Translations under genes and position numbers: made by a program
Shown: positions 8,855-18,229 of the stretch, piece after piece
Layout of the letters: every line of letters begins with the position of its first letter
How positions within the stretch are numbered: the stretch's first letter is position 1
From: an uncultured Crocinitomix sp.
Lineage (GTDB): Bacteria; Bacteroidota; Bacteroidia; Flavobacteriales_D; Crocinitomicaceae
Direction: 5' to 3'
Assembly (NCBI GenBank): GCA_905478225.1
Contig: CAJQHR010000040.1
Location: forward strand, 1 to 64,000
DNA length: 64,000 bases
The notes under the pieces: generated by a model
Database searches by the model: none
The model's input: the letters and a program-made list of their open reading frames with translations, nothing else
What the model was told of the DNA's origin: nothing

Positions 8855-9631
8855 ATGTTTGCAAGGAAACAACAAAAGTTCGTGCTTTTTTTTGCTGCTT
8901 TTATTGGCTTTTCATCAATTAGTCTTGGTATCGATAAGCCAACCAATGATTTGGATTATTCTGCTCTGTTAGGGGTTGATTCAATTCGAGCGGAAGCAAA
9001 AGTAAATTTTAGCGCATACGTGTCTGATCTATATGATGATTTAGGAGATACAAGTCTATTGTACACTGCCTTTGAACAGGCAATGACTGGATATCATAAT
9101 CTCGATAAATATGATAAGTTAAAGCGTAAGAATGTCTTGACGGTGATCGATTTTTCAAAAGCTTCGAATAAAAAGCGTTTGTATATTGTTGATTTGTGTA
9201 ACCGCAGTATTTTGTATAAAAGTGTTGTGTCGCATGGTGTTAACAGCGGTCGATTGTTTGCGCGTAATTTTTCTAATGAGAATAATTCACGGCAAAGTAG
9301 TTTAGGCTTTTATGTGACGACTTTTACTTATACTGGCAAATACGACTTAGCATTAAGGTTGGATGGAATGGAGCATTCAAATAGTCATGCCAGTAGCAGA
9401 GGCGTTGTTATGCATGGTGCAGAATATGCAACTTATGAATTTCTGAAAAAGAATGGTTCACTTGGGCGCTCTTATGGTTGCCCAGCAATGCCTTATGAAA
9501 ACTTTCATCAGGTGGTAGATTGGATTAAGGAAGGATCATGTTTGTTTATCTACTATCCAAGCCGCTCTTATAAGCGCTATTCACGTTATTTAAATCGCAA
9601 TAAATACCTTGAGGATTTTATCTTGGTTTAA
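8855..9631 (+). CDS. Murein L,D-transpeptidase catalytic domain family protein (YkuD_2 type)
   Basis: The 258-residue secreted protein has a hydrophobic signal segment (FVLFFAAFIGFSSISLG) and a C-terminal domain with VMHGAEYAT and SYGCPAMP, where the histidine and cysteine are the catalytic pair of the YkuD_2 group of L,D-transpeptidase-like proteins. Members are common in Bacteroidota and are thought to act on peptidoglycan peptides. I prefer the ATG at 8855 over that at 8816 because the -7 promoter element at 8842-8849 lies between them and the second start gives a normal signal peptide. Confidence 0.85.
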   Translation: MFARKQQKFVLFFAAFIGFSSISLGIDKPTNDLDYSALLGVDSIRAEAKVNFSAYVSDLYDDLGDTSLLYTAFEQAMTGYHNLDKYDKLKRKNVLTVIDFSKASNKKRLYIVDLCNRSILYKSVVSHGVNSGRLFARNFSNENNSRQSSLGFYVTTFTYTGKYDLALRLDGMEHSNSHASSRGVVMHGAEYATYEFLKKNGSLGRSYGCPAMPYENFHQVVDWIKEGSCLFIYYPSRSYKRYSRYLNRNKYLEDFILV

Positions 9632-9644
9632 TTTGTAGAACGAA

Positions 9645-9884
9645 CTATTCAAAACGTTTCCATAGCTCATCCCAGCTGTTATTCTGGTCTGCCTCGTCGC
9701 GTAAAACTTGCTTAGAATTTTCAATTTTGTGGATACACTCAAGCATTTCTGTCATTAATTCACAGTCCGCAGTGTGGTTTTCTTTTATGTAATTTTCAAG
9801 TTCAATCTGAGAAATCAATAATTGTTGGCGTAATTTTAAAGTCGCAACTAGTCTTCTTAGTCTTTTTTGTTTTGATGTTTCCAT
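9645..9884 (-). CDS. Small unknown protein, probably coiled coil
   Basis: A 79-residue basic-then-acidic protein. Residues 1-65 are rich in Lys, Arg, Leu, Gln and Glu with heptad-like spacing (RLVATLKLRQQLLISQIELENYI), suggesting one long amphipathic helix. There is no signal peptide or membrane segment. It faces the L,D-transpeptidase gene tail to tail with 13 bases between. I do not recognise a family. The ATG start and clean frame make a real gene likely but not certain. Confidence 0.5.
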   Translation of the reverse strand: METSKQKRLRRLVATLKLRQQLLISQIELENYIKENHTADCELMTEMLECIHKIENSKQVLRDEADQNNSWDELWKRFE

Positions 9885-10201
9885 ATCTTTTAATTTTCAA
9901 CAACACACATTATTGAGGACCAAAAGCACAGGGCATTTTAGCCTTTTGATTTTGAGCGGAAAGGATAGATTCGCTGTTCTAATTAAAAGAGATGAGGCAT
10001 CATATAAAGCTCAGATTTATGCCTAAAAAGAGATAGATTCACTAAAATTTGATGGGTATAAAACTCTCTTCCCATATGAGCATTATTATACCAGTCTAAG
10101 GGTTTTGGCACATGTTTTGTGCCTTATTAACTATCGCAAACAGTAGTAAACTAGAATGAATTTTGAAGCCAATTTGAAATTCAATCTTAAAACTTTAACG
10201 T
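9885..10201. other. 317-base region without a gene
   Basis: This divergent spacer holds no open frame of note. The only structure I see is a short perfect inverted repeat, GGCACA-tgttt-TGTGCC at 10107-10123, without a following T-run, so it is not a clear terminator. No exact TAnnTTTG element is evident near the downstream start. Confidence 0.5.
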
Positions 10202-11537
10202 ATGAAACTCAACGCTTTTATGATCGCAATACTAGTGGTGCTAAATAGTTTTTCTCAAGACTTTTCAGCATCATTCATTATGAATGAAGAAGACTGTAAT
10301 AAATACAAGAGCCTTTATTACACTTATTTAATTCGAGGGGCTTATGAAGATGCGCGTCATTTTTGGCTAAAGGCATATGATGCCTGCGGCGGAACGGAAA
10401 ATTTGGATAATGGCTTTTTTGTAAACGGTCGAATATGCTACGAAAGCCTCAGGGATTCTGTATATATGAATGATTCGATTAAATTAAAACAGGTGAGTGA
10501 TTCTATTGCTTGGTTTTATGAACAAAATCTAATTGTTGCGCCAAGTCCTCAATTAAAATTACAATATGCTGGTTACCTTATTGAAACAAAAAGCACAAAT
10601 GTTTCAAAAATTGATCAATTGCTTTTAACGGTAGACACTTTTGAATGTTAAAGCACCTGCCCGCTATATTGGCTTGTCCTATCAATATCTAATTCTAAAT
10701 CATTACAAAGGCGCTTCTAAGGATAAAAAGAAACTGCTTGAAAAAGAGATTTTTGAACGCTATTTTATTTTAATTGAATATGCGGAAGGTGCTATTGCAT
10801 TAAATGAGTCTGAGCTGGATGAATCAGTGAAAAAGGCTAAATTATTAGAGTATGATTGGGCGAAAGGCTTTTTGTCTAAATACCTTTTGGCGGTTGTTAA
10901 AGACGCTGAACTTGTTGAGCAGCAAATGCAAAAGCAGTTCAATCAATTGCCTAAGGATCCAGTTCTTAGAATGGAAAAAATTGCTAAGCATAGCGCCTTG
11001 CTTGAAAAGTTCAAGGTACAAGATCAATCGATATATGGCAAATATATCTACGCCTCGTTAGCTTTATTGCCAAGTTCTGCTGGTTTTTTAGGAATTGGGA
11101 ATATGGAGCTAAGCAATGAGAATAAGGATAAGGCGATAGCGGCCTTTTTAAAGGCAATCGAACTTTCTAATTCAAGTGATGAACAAGACGTTATTAATTT
11201 CCAACTGGCATTGGCTTATTACAAAGCGAAATCATATCGCAAAGCATTTTACGCTGCAAAAAAAGTAAATGGATCAAATAAAGGCAAGGCTTTAATCATT
11301 TGCGGAAATTCAGTTGCTTCAACAGCGAATAAATGTGGTGAATCTACTTTTGGGCGCAAATCGAATTACTATTTGGCAAACGATTATTATTGTAAAGCGG
11401 CAAACTTGGGAGAAGATGCAAGTTGAAACCAATTTTTAAACCTTGCTCCAACCTTGTAAGATATTTTTAGCGCGAGTGTAAACCCTGGAGATGAAATTGA
11501 ATTGCCTTGTTGGAAGGAGAAGACTGTTATTCGATAG
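10202..11537 (+). pseudogene. Broken secreted TPR-repeat protein (frameshift plus two in-frame stops)
   Basis: The first frame (10202-10651) has a signal peptide and a helical repeat region with YTYLIRGAYEDARHFWLKAYDACGG. It ends at a TAA, but removing one T from 10646-10649 joins it to the next frame as FECKAPARYIGLSYQ. The second part (to 11426) carries TPR-like helices such as KAIAAFLKAIELS and YYKAKSYRKAFYAAKKV. It stops at TGA 11424-11426; a further TAA is at 11457-11459. The same frame then ends in PGDEIELPCWKEKTVIR, which resembles the C-terminal signature I recall from related Bacteroidota TPR proteins. The gene therefore carries three lesions. Function is unknown; the family is a guess from repeats. 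Confidence 0.75.
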
Positions 11538-11599
11538 TTCATATAGCTTAACTATACAGTTAACGGGCAGCTTTTCTTGGCGCAGGAATTAAATTCAAA

Positions 11600-11638
11600 A
11601 CAAGTAAAGCCGCCTCGTTAAGAAGCGGCTTTACTTGT
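11600..11638. terminator. Strong intrinsic terminator, probably bidirectional
   Basis: A perfect 14-base stem (arms 11600-11613 and 11625-11638) with an 11-base loop. It begins directly after the stop codon of the minus-strand gene ending at 11639, and T-rich sequence flanks it on both strands, so it can also stop plus-strand transcription from the broken TPR gene. Confidence 0.85.
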
Positions 11639-12457
11639 TTATTTTTTATGTGATTTCTTGTGTTTTTTATGGCTCTTTTTATTTCCTTTATGATGCCCGT
11701 TAGGCTTTTTATTGTTGCCTTTATTTTTGTGGCTATGGTAATGACGGTGATGTTTGATGCGCTGAGATGTTCTTCTGTGCTTATGATAAACCTTGTGAGC
11801 ATTATTCATTCTGTGAGCATGCACTAGATTATATTTGTGATGATGGCGCTTGTGTAAGTTATTGTAAGTTCTCCAACTATACGGTTTCCAGGGTTTCCAA
11901 GCTTTTGGGTAATTTCCCCATCTCCACGGTGAGTGCCAGGGTTTTTAGGTTGGTCCGAATATAAAACGTACGCTTGTCCAATTCCAAACGTTAAGGATAA
12001 CAAATGCTGGAGGCATGTTTCCGGTTGACACTGAAATTAGCGGTTCAACGATATAGTCATCACCATAAATCTCTTCGTCACCTACAATTTGAATAGATGC
12101 ATTTTCTTCGCCGGTTTTTTCTAATTCGATTACCGCAATATCTTGCGATTCTGTCTCAGAAAGGTCTATTCTTAAAATTATTGCGTGTGCGTCGTTTTCA
12201 ACGTTGTCTATAATTTTTATATAATCTATTTGGTCGTCTTCGTTTAAATCAAGGTTGTTGATTTTATTTTCAGGGCTGTTGAGGCTATTTTCGAATTTTT
12301 CAATTGATTCAGCAGTTCTAAATGTTTCTAAAACGGCATATAGGTCAAGGTTGTCGCCAATCATTCCTAAAGAGTCGCTCTCTTCAGCGTGAGAAACCAT
12401 TACTCCTCCAATTAATGAAGTAATAAGCAAAAATGTTTTAATTGAATATCTTTTCAT
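11639..12457 (-). pseudogene. Secreted protein interrupted by a single in-frame TAA
   Basis: The first 170 codons encode a signal peptide, a domain with NNLDLNEDDQIDYIKIIDNVENDAHAI split over two strands and a terminal VNVWNW-like segment (ILNVWNWTSVRFIFGPT), then TAA at 11945-11947. The same frame continues without further stop for 102 codons with KPWHSPWRWGNYPKAWKPW, then a His/Lys/Arg-rich tail beginning NLVHAHRMNNAHKVYHKHRR. I recall Bacteroidota proteins with exactly this order: acidic domain, Trp/Pro-rich linker, basic tail. A Tyr codon changed to TAA is the simplest explanation. The function of the family is unknown. The 11600-11638 terminator follows the tail, supporting the longer gene. 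Confidence 0.8.
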
Positions 12458-12521
12458 GTTGTCAAGTTTTAATGAACTAAATGTTTGACTATGAATTGAC
12501 AGAAAGGTTTAATGGTCTAAT

Positions 12522-13760
12522 TTATTTTTTCTCTCCTATATAGTTGAAACCTAAATCATTGATGACAGCTGAAATAGTGTCATTCGCAATTTTTTCGCCC
12601 TCAACAACAACAAGGTTTTGATTGGGATCAGCAGTGACAGCCCTAATTCCATCAATTTTCATGAGGTTTTTTTCAACAGAACTTTTGCAATGATTGCAGT
12701 TCATTCCCTCAACGTTATATATTCTATTCATTTGTGTTTGTTTATAAGTGTTAGGGATAAGTTTTTTTAGTTCTACAAAACCAATTAACCCAATTAAAAT
12801 TATGGCGCAAATAATGGCAAGCCATTCCGTGCCTCCTCCGTGCATATGGCTCCCTGCTGTTATACCTTGTGTAAATAATTGGGCCTCAAAAACGTAATCG
12901 ATAAGCAGACCGAAAGCGAGAGCGCCAATAACTATGCTGCTCAAATAAATGAGTGTAGACTTTTTTCCAATTGACTTCCAAAGGACGGTTAATGTTGCTG
13001 CATTTGTTGCAGGGCCCGCCATTAAAAAAACAAGGACAGCGCCAGGACTTACACCTGCGATTAGCAATGCTGCACCAATAGGAACAGAACCTGTTGCGCA
13101 TACATATAGCGGAATTGATGCCACTAGAATAATGAGCATATTCAAAAAAGGCGAAGTTAAATGTTCTGTAAAAAGGCTTGTTGGAACGAATAGTGTGATA
13201 ATTACTGCAATTAGAATTCCTAAAAGTAACTGTCTTGAAATGTCGCCTAGAAAATCGATAAAAGCATAATTGAAAATCCGCAGTAATAAAGGCTTTTTGC
13301 TGCCCGAGTCTTCTTCTGTTTCTGAGGTGGTTGATGTGATGGGATCTTCAACTATTAATTTATCTGTTGCAAATCCTCCTATAACTCCAGTAATGAACGC
13401 GACAATTGGCCTGAAAACCGCCCAATAAATATTCATCATGGAAAAGGTCATTAAAATTGAGTCTAATCCGGTTTGTGGGGTGGAAATTAAGAAGGAGTTC
13501 GTCGCGCCTTTGCTTGCTCCATTTTTATGAAAAGATATTCCAGTGGGAATAACACCGCATGAGCACAAAGGCAGAGGGACACCTAGTATAGAAGCTTTTA
13601 CTGAGGACCAAAGTCCGCGTTTCCCAAGATACTTTGATACCCGCCTTTTACTGATCACAACATTCAAAATACCCGCAAATAAAAACCCTAAAAGTAAATA
13701 GGGCGACATTTGTAAAAAAATGTCCCAAGTAGTTTTCCCGAATTCATTTATAAAATCCAC
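12522..13760 (-). CDS. SO_0444 family Cu/Zn efflux permease with C-terminal HMA domain
   Basis: Residues 1-335 form a permease of the YraQ/DUF318 type with about eight to ten membrane segments and the conserved PLPLCSCGVIP motif; residues 344-412 form a heavy-metal-associated domain with the metal-binding GMNCNHC (Cys355, Cys358). This fusion is the SO_0444 group, linked to copper and zinc export. A short HMHGGG stretch precedes the HMA domain. The start is a GTG at 13760, supported by the -7 element at 13765-13772, which leaves only four bases between. The upstream minus-strand neighbour region is the dapF cluster promoter. Confidence 0.9.
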   Translation of the reverse strand: MDFINEFGKTTWDIFLQMSPYLLLGFLFAGILNVVISKRRVSKYLGKRGLWSSVKASILGVPLPLCSCGVIPTGISFHKNGASKGATNSFLISTPQTGLDSILMTFSMMNIYWAVFRPIVAFITGVIGGFATDKLIVEDPITSTTSETEEDSGSKKPLLLRIFNYAFIDFLGDISRQLLLGILIAVIITLFVPTSLFTEHLTSPFLNMLIILVASIPLYVCATGSVPIGAALLIAGVSPGAVLVFLMAGPATNAATLTVLWKSIGKKSTLIYLSSIVIGALAFGLLIDYVFEAQLFTQGITAGSHMHGGGTEWLAIICAIILIGLIGFVELKKLIPNTYKQTQMNRIYNVEGMNCNHCKSSVEKNLMKIDGIRAVTADPNQNLVVVEGEKIANDTISAVINDLGFNYIGEKK

Positions 13761-13764
13761 GGTG

Positions 13765-13772
13765 CAAAGATA
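13765..13772 (-). promoter_or_regulatory. Promoter -7 element, start-proximal, for the Cu/Zn exporter
   Basis: Minus-strand TATCTTTG, exact TAnnTTTG, ends four bases before the GTG start at 13760, so the transcript would be leaderless or nearly so. No obvious -33 box at the usual distance. Confidence 0.6.
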
Positions 13773-13838
13773 GGTAAATCCACAGGATTAATCAGAGAAT
13801 AATGCACCAATATGAATGATTAAATCTAAAATAACTAC

Positions 13839-13846
13839 TAACTTTG
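13839..13846 (+). promoter_or_regulatory. Promoter -7 element for the dapF cluster
   Basis: TAACTTTG, exact TAnnTTTG, lies 17 bases before the ATG at 13864 and inside the longer frame beginning at 13816. It supports the downstream start and a short leader of about 12 bases. Confidence 0.55.
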
Positions 13847-13863
13847 TGCTTTGTAAAAAAACA

Positions 13864-14496
13864 ATGAAGTATCTGATTTTCATAGGACTATTTGCTGCAG
13901 GAGGTATCACGGGATACTTTGTTGGTGTCAATCAATCTGTAAATATTACTGAAATCCCAATAAATGAAACGGAAAGAATAACTGAATTTGTTTATGATAC
14001 AATTGTTGAGCATGAGAGAGTAGAAGTCCCTGTATATCCTGAGCTCGTTGATACTATAAATGATGCCCAAGATTCATTGATGGTTCTGGTTTTACTCGAT
14101 ACTTTAAAGAATCAAATCTTACCCAGAGACACAACGAATGACGAAGGTTTAAGCATTAAGCGTGACGAACAAATTACAGCTATGCGCATTCCAATTGTTT
14201 ATTTAGAACCAAGTATTGAGAAGGATTCTATTATTAAAGACTTGTTGGGTATTAATGAAAATAGACCAACTGAAATGACTGTTCAGTTTTGGAGTTCGCC
14301 TTTAAATTTTTCGGGTTATAAGCTTTCAAAGAATACCTTATTACTGTATGGTCTATCTGATCAGCACGAGTATACGGTTTATCATAAGGATGAGACTTAT
14401 TATCTTTCTTATGAGACAATTTGTTATCTCCTCAAAGAAACCCAACAATTTTTGCCTTATAGCGAAGTGGATCAAACGCTTATTTTGAATGATTGA
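13864..14496 (+). CDS. Unknown membrane-anchored periplasmic protein
   Basis: With the ATG at 13864 the product is 210 residues: a single N-terminal membrane anchor (YLIFIGLFAAGGITGYFVGV) followed by an acidic soluble domain rich in Asp/Glu/Thr. A conserved-looking core is TVQFWSSPLNFSGYKLSKNTLLLYG split around residues 138-162. The start at 13816 is less likely because the promoter element at 13839-13846 lies inside it. It overlaps dapF by eight bases, so it is probably co-transcribed and coupled. I do not recognise the family. Confidence 0.75.
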   Translation: MKYLIFIGLFAAGGITGYFVGVNQSVNITEIPINETERITEFVYDTIVEHERVEVPVYPELVDTINDAQDSLMVLVLLDTLKNQILPRDTTNDEGLSIKRDEQITAMRIPIVYLEPSIEKDSIIKDLLGINENRPTEMTVQFWSSPLNFSGYKLSKNTLLLYGLSDQHEYTVYHKDETYYLSYETICYLLKETQQFLPYSEVDQTLILND

Positions 14497-15271
14497 TTTT
14501 TATAAATATCAAGGCGCGGGTAATGATTTTATCTTAATTGATAATCGCCAAGGAACCTATGGAGGTGATAAGGTCAACTTTGCGCGCACATGGTGCAACA
14601 GACGTTTTGGCATTGGTTCTGATGGCGTAATTTTTATCGAGGAGAGTAATGAAAGTCTTTTTGAAATGGATTTTTATAATCCGGATGGAAGTCAAAGCTT
14701 TTGCGGAAACGGATCGAGATGTGCTGTGGCTTTTGCTAAATTTTTAGGCATTCTGGATACGGATATTGTTTTTAAAGCAATTGATGGTTTGCATCATGCT
14801 GAATTGGTTGGGGAACAGGTCAAAATTCGCATGAATCAGTTTGGAGCGATTGAGAAAATTGGGGCGGATGAATTTATCGATACGGGATCACCACACTATA
14901 TTTCTTATTGTCAAGGAAGTGACATGCGTGATATTGTGACTTACGGTAAATCAATTCGTTATTCGGATCGGTTTAAATCTGAAGGTATAAACGTTAATCT
15001 AATTCAAGAAATAGGGAATCATCACATTGCCATTAGAACTTATGAAAGGGGAGTAGAGAATGAAACACTGGCATGCGGAACAGGTGCTACGGCATGCGGT
15101 TTGAGTTACGCTGAGCATCACAAGGGTAGCCTTTCTGGTGTGGTTATGGTTGACGTTAAAGGTGGAGAATTAAAAATTCATTATAGTAGAACGAATAGGG
15201 TAGGCTATTTTTCTGATATTTGGTTAGAAGGTCCGGCTAAATTTGTATTTAAAGGAGTAATTGATGCCTAA
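14489..15271 (+). CDS. dapF: Diaminopimelate epimerase
   Basis: DapF converts LL- to meso-diaminopimelate for lysine and peptidoglycan synthesis. The 260-residue enzyme has the start FYKYQGAGNDFILID, the first catalytic cysteine C72 in SFCGNGSRC, and the second, C196, in ACGTGATAC; the two act as acid and base. Length is slightly below the usual 270-280. The ATG overlaps the preceding gene by eight bases. The cluster with a GNAT acetyltransferase and mltG is a cell-wall themed operon. Confidence 0.96.
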   Translation: MIDFYKYQGAGNDFILIDNRQGTYGGDKVNFARTWCNRRFGIGSDGVIFIEESNESLFEMDFYNPDGSQSFCGNGSRCAVAFAKFLGILDTDIVFKAIDGLHHAELVGEQVKIRMNQFGAIEKIGADEFIDTGSPHYISYCQGSDMRDIVTYGKSIRYSDRFKSEGINVNLIQEIGNHHIAIRTYERGVENETLACGTGATACGLSYAEHHKGSLSGVVMVDVKGGELKIHYSRTNRVGYFSDIWLEGPAKFVFKGVIDA

Positions 15272-15773
15272 AATTATTGGTTTACAAAAATTAGATGTGT
15301 TCAATCCATCTAGCACGTATTTATTATTAATTTCTCCAGAAAAAATTCCGCATTTGGCATTGGTTTATAAGGGAGATTATTATTCACTTACTCATAAAAA
15401 GGCTATTGTTGGTGAAGCTTTCCAACCTTATTTTAACTTTTTGAAACGTGCTAATCGAAAAATGGTCTTTATTGAAATTATGGATGCAATTAATGATCCT
15501 CAGACGGTTTTCAAATCGTATTCTAAAGCGGATAGAGATAAAACGACATGTCTTTTCCCGATTAAGGATTGTTTGCTTCCTGAAAGTAAAGCTGATTTCG
15601 TGTATGAATTAATTCCTGATTTATATTTAGCGGGTAAAATTAAAAGTGCTTTTCATGTTAATTTGCAGGATAATTTGACAGATTTAGGAGATTTTAACCT
15701 TTCAGTTTATCCTAAAAACGCCATTTTTTCTTACATTGAATCTCTTAACGAAAAGTATGTTAAAAGGCAGTAG
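15264..15773 (+). CDS. Unknown protein in the dapF-mltG cluster
   Basis: A 169-residue soluble protein that I do not recognise. There is no signal peptide or membrane segment. The middle carries a charged segment (AINDPQTVFKSYSKADRDK) and one CLFPIKDCLLPES stretch. I chose the ATG at 15264 over the TTG at 15261; it overlaps the dapF stop by eight bases. It overlaps the next gene by 17 bases. Tight packing between dapF and a GNAT gene suggests a cytosolic role connected with the operon, but nothing in the protein shows it. Confidence 0.72.
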   Translation: MPKIIGLQKLDVFNPSSTYLLLISPEKIPHLALVYKGDYYSLTHKKAIVGEAFQPYFNFLKRANRKMVFIEIMDAINDPQTVFKSYSKADRDKTTCLFPIKDCLLPESKADFVYELIPDLYLAGKIKSAFHVNLQDNLTDLGDFNLSVYPKNAIFSYIESLNEKYVKRQ

Positions 15774-16275
15774 CATTTATCTCAGAACTCTTGAGCCGAA
15801 CGATTTTGAAACTTTGCTCGCTTGGGAAAATAACACGGAAAATTGGAGGGTAAGTGAAACAAGGGTTCCCTTCTCGAAGGAATTGATTTTACAATATGTT
15901 ACTTCTGCACAAGATATTTTTGCCGTAAAACAAATTAGATTAATGATTTGTTTGTTGGATACTGATGAGGCAATTGGAAGCATAGATCTATTCGATTATG
16001 AACCGATTCATCAGCGCATGGGATTGGGGATCCTAATTGTAAAAAATATGCGTGGTAAAGGATATGGTTTGGAGTCGCTGAGCGTAACATCTGAATATGC
16101 TTTGAATTGCGTCGGTGTTCGGAATTTGTATTGTAGCATTTTGGGCGATAATCAAGCAAGTCGAAAACTTTTTGAACGCTCTGGTTTTGAGGAAATTGGA
16201 TGTCATAAAGATTGGTTCAATGACAAAGGGTGTTGGGTAGATCAATATCTTTATCAAAAACGCTTAGTAAAATAA
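15757..16275 (+). CDS. GNAT family N-acetyltransferase (RimJ/RimL-like)
   Basis: A 172-residue Acetyltransf_3-type protein: IYLRTLEPNDFETLLAWENN at the start, the acceptor-side strands in the middle, the acetyl-CoA loop in IVKNMRGKGYGLESL, and the C-terminal RNLYCSILGDNQASRKLFERSGF typical of this group. Related Bacteroidota enzymes often sit beside mltG. The ATG at 15757 is preferred to the TTG at 15736 because the conserved strand follows it directly; it overlaps the preceding gene by 17 bases. The substrate is unknown. Confidence 0.88.
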   Translation: MLKGSSIYLRTLEPNDFETLLAWENNTENWRVSETRVPFSKELILQYVTSAQDIFAVKQIRLMICLLDTDEAIGSIDLFDYEPIHQRMGLGILIVKNMRGKGYGLESLSVTSEYALNCVGVRNLYCSILGDNQASRKLFERSGFEEIGCHKDWFNDKGCWVDQYLYQKRLVK

Positions 16276-16279
16276 AGAA

Positions 16280-17329
16280 ATGAAAAAAGTTGTTGTTTTA
16301 GTAATTTTGGTGGCGCTTGGTATTGGTGCATTCGTGTTTGGTAAACCTTATTATGATTTGCATTTCTCTACCATTTCAATGGCAGAGGATAGAAAAACAA
16401 TTTATATCCCTACAGGCAGTACATTGGCCGAATTAGCAGATTTAATTTCCGCCGAGGAAATCATGAGCGCCGAAGAATTTAAGTCTTTTTCCAGTAAATT
16501 AGATTTAACGGATGATAAAGTAGAGTCAGGGAAATATGAAGTGATTAAAGGGATGAAATCTAAAAATCTGATCTATGCCCTCAAAAATGGCAACCAGGAG
16601 ATTAAAGATGTGCGGATTACGTTTAATAATTGCATGAATGTTTATGATATGGCTGGCAAGGTAGCGCCTAATATTGAGGCAGACTCGACTCAACTTGTAT
16701 CTTACATTTTGTCTGCCGAAACTATGGATAAGTATGGGTTCAAACCTGCAACTATTTCGGCCTTGTTTTTACCAGACACTTATGAAGTGGGCGAGTGGGA
16801 CATGACCGCCGAGGAATTTGTGGAACGCATGGCGGATGAGTATAAAAAATTCTGGACGGAAGAGCGAAAAGCAAAAGCCATGGAAATTAATTTGCGTCAA
16901 TCCGAAGTGGCAACGCTTGCTTCTATCATGGAGGCCGAGCAAAGTATTAATAGTGTGGAATGGAAGACGATTGCAGGTTTATACTTGAATCGTTTAAAAC
17001 GAGGTATTCTTCTTCAGTCTGATCCAACGGCCAAATATTGTTGGGGAGACGAATTGGAAGGTGTTCAACGCCTCCTAAAGATTCACATGAAGAAGGATTG
17101 TCCGTATAATACTTATATCTACCCAGGATTGCCACCAGGACCCATTCGCATGCCAAGTAAAAAAGGAATGGATGCCGTTTTAAATGCCGAAGATCATAAT
17201 TACATTTTTATGTGTGCGGCTCCTCCTGAAAATGGTGTAAGTGGAATGCATAATTTTGCAGAGACTAACGCACAACATAATGTGAATGCCGCTAAATGGC
17301 ATCGTTATGCGGATGAGCGTGGGTATTAG
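16280..17329 (+). CDS. mltG: Endolytic murein transglycosylase
   Basis: MltG cuts nascent glycan strands at the inner membrane. The 349 residues have one N-terminal membrane anchor, a LysM-like region (IPTGSTLAELADLI), and the YceG domain with the catalytic glutamate in ASIMEAEQ (Glu218, the same number as in E. coli), then LQSDPTAKY, NTYIYPGLPPGPI and the end motif CAAPPENGVSGMHNF. Length is normal. It follows the GNAT gene by four bases and ends the intact part of the operon. Confidence 0.95.
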   Translation: MKKVVVLVILVALGIGAFVFGKPYYDLHFSTISMAEDRKTIYIPTGSTLAELADLISAEEIMSAEEFKSFSSKLDLTDDKVESGKYEVIKGMKSKNLIYALKNGNQEIKDVRITFNNCMNVYDMAGKVAPNIEADSTQLVSYILSAETMDKYGFKPATISALFLPDTYEVGEWDMTAEEFVERMADEYKKFWTEERKAKAMEINLRQSEVATLASIMEAEQSINSVEWKTIAGLYLNRLKRGILLQSDPTAKYCWGDELEGVQRLLKIHMKKDCPYNTYIYPGLPPGPIRMPSKKGMDAVLNAEDHNYIFMCAAPPENGVSGMHNFAETNAQHNVNAAKWHRYADERGY

Positions 17330-17368
17330 GTTCTGCTTCAAATTTTCTTGTAATTACATGCATTTGAT

Positions 17369-18229
17369 ATGAAAAGTCTTTGTTTCATTCTGTTTATTGC
17401 AGCTTTTTCGGTAAAGGGATTTGCTCAAATATGGGATTATCCGCCCAAACCTGTTTCTAATTGGATGGAAAACTCGAATTTACCAAAAGACTCCTTAAAA
17501 AAGTTAACAGTTTGGTCTCATGAAATTATTGATGGTCAAGATACTGGAGAGAAAGAGCTTAAGACAATTCAGGAGTTTGATTCTTTAGGGAACACGACAA
17601 AAATAATTTATGGAAATGGAGACTCTATTTTATATGGCAATTACATTAATGGTTTTTGGCAAGTTAAAATTATGATGGACAGAAATTTGAATCAATCGGT
17701 GGAATTTGATGAGAACCAGAATGTCGTTTCTCTTTCTCATAATGAATTTCATCATGTGGTTGAGTATGATTCACTTGGTCGGCCCATATCCGCTTAGAAT
17801 GAAATAGAAAAATTAAAATGGATCTATACAGACAGCTTACTAAGTTCATATGAGGTGTATAAGAATGGCTTATTGTCAGAAAATAGGGTATATCATCACA
17901 ATTTAACGGAGATTACCGTCGCGGATACAGGTCAGTATTTTGACAGAGAGGGAATGCCATATCCTTATCCTGATTCTGTTAAGAGTTATTTTAATGACCA
18001 AAATGAAGTCTATAAATTGGTTTCTGTTTCCCATGACTCTCACAATTGGGATACGACGGTGATTATTTTTGATAAGGTGAATCACACATTTTATAAAGTC
18101 CTGTCAAACAATTGCATAAAATTGCAATCCTTAAAAGATGATAGTGGTTATACTACTGCTATTTTGGAAATAAATAATGAAGGTGTTCTTCGGAAGAAGA
18201 CCAGTTTTGATTATGTATTTGAAAAGTGA
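17369..18229 (+). pseudogene. Unknown secreted protein interrupted by one in-frame TAG
   Basis: The first 142 codons start with a signal peptide (MKSLCFILFIAAFSVKGFAQ) and contain DSLGNTTKI and YDSLGRPIS, RHS/YD-like short motifs. A TAG at 17795-17797 ends the frame, but the same frame continues for 143 codons (NEIEKLKWIYTDSLLSSYEVYK onward split here) to a TAA at 18227-18229. The tail has the same composition of short beta strands, so the two halves look like one 286-codon gene with a nonsense mutation. No family recognised. Confidence 0.72.

Noticed and set aside
11560-11802. Minus-strand 80-codon frame
   Set aside because: Out-of-frame shadow of the basic tail of the 11639-12457 gene, and it runs through the terminator.
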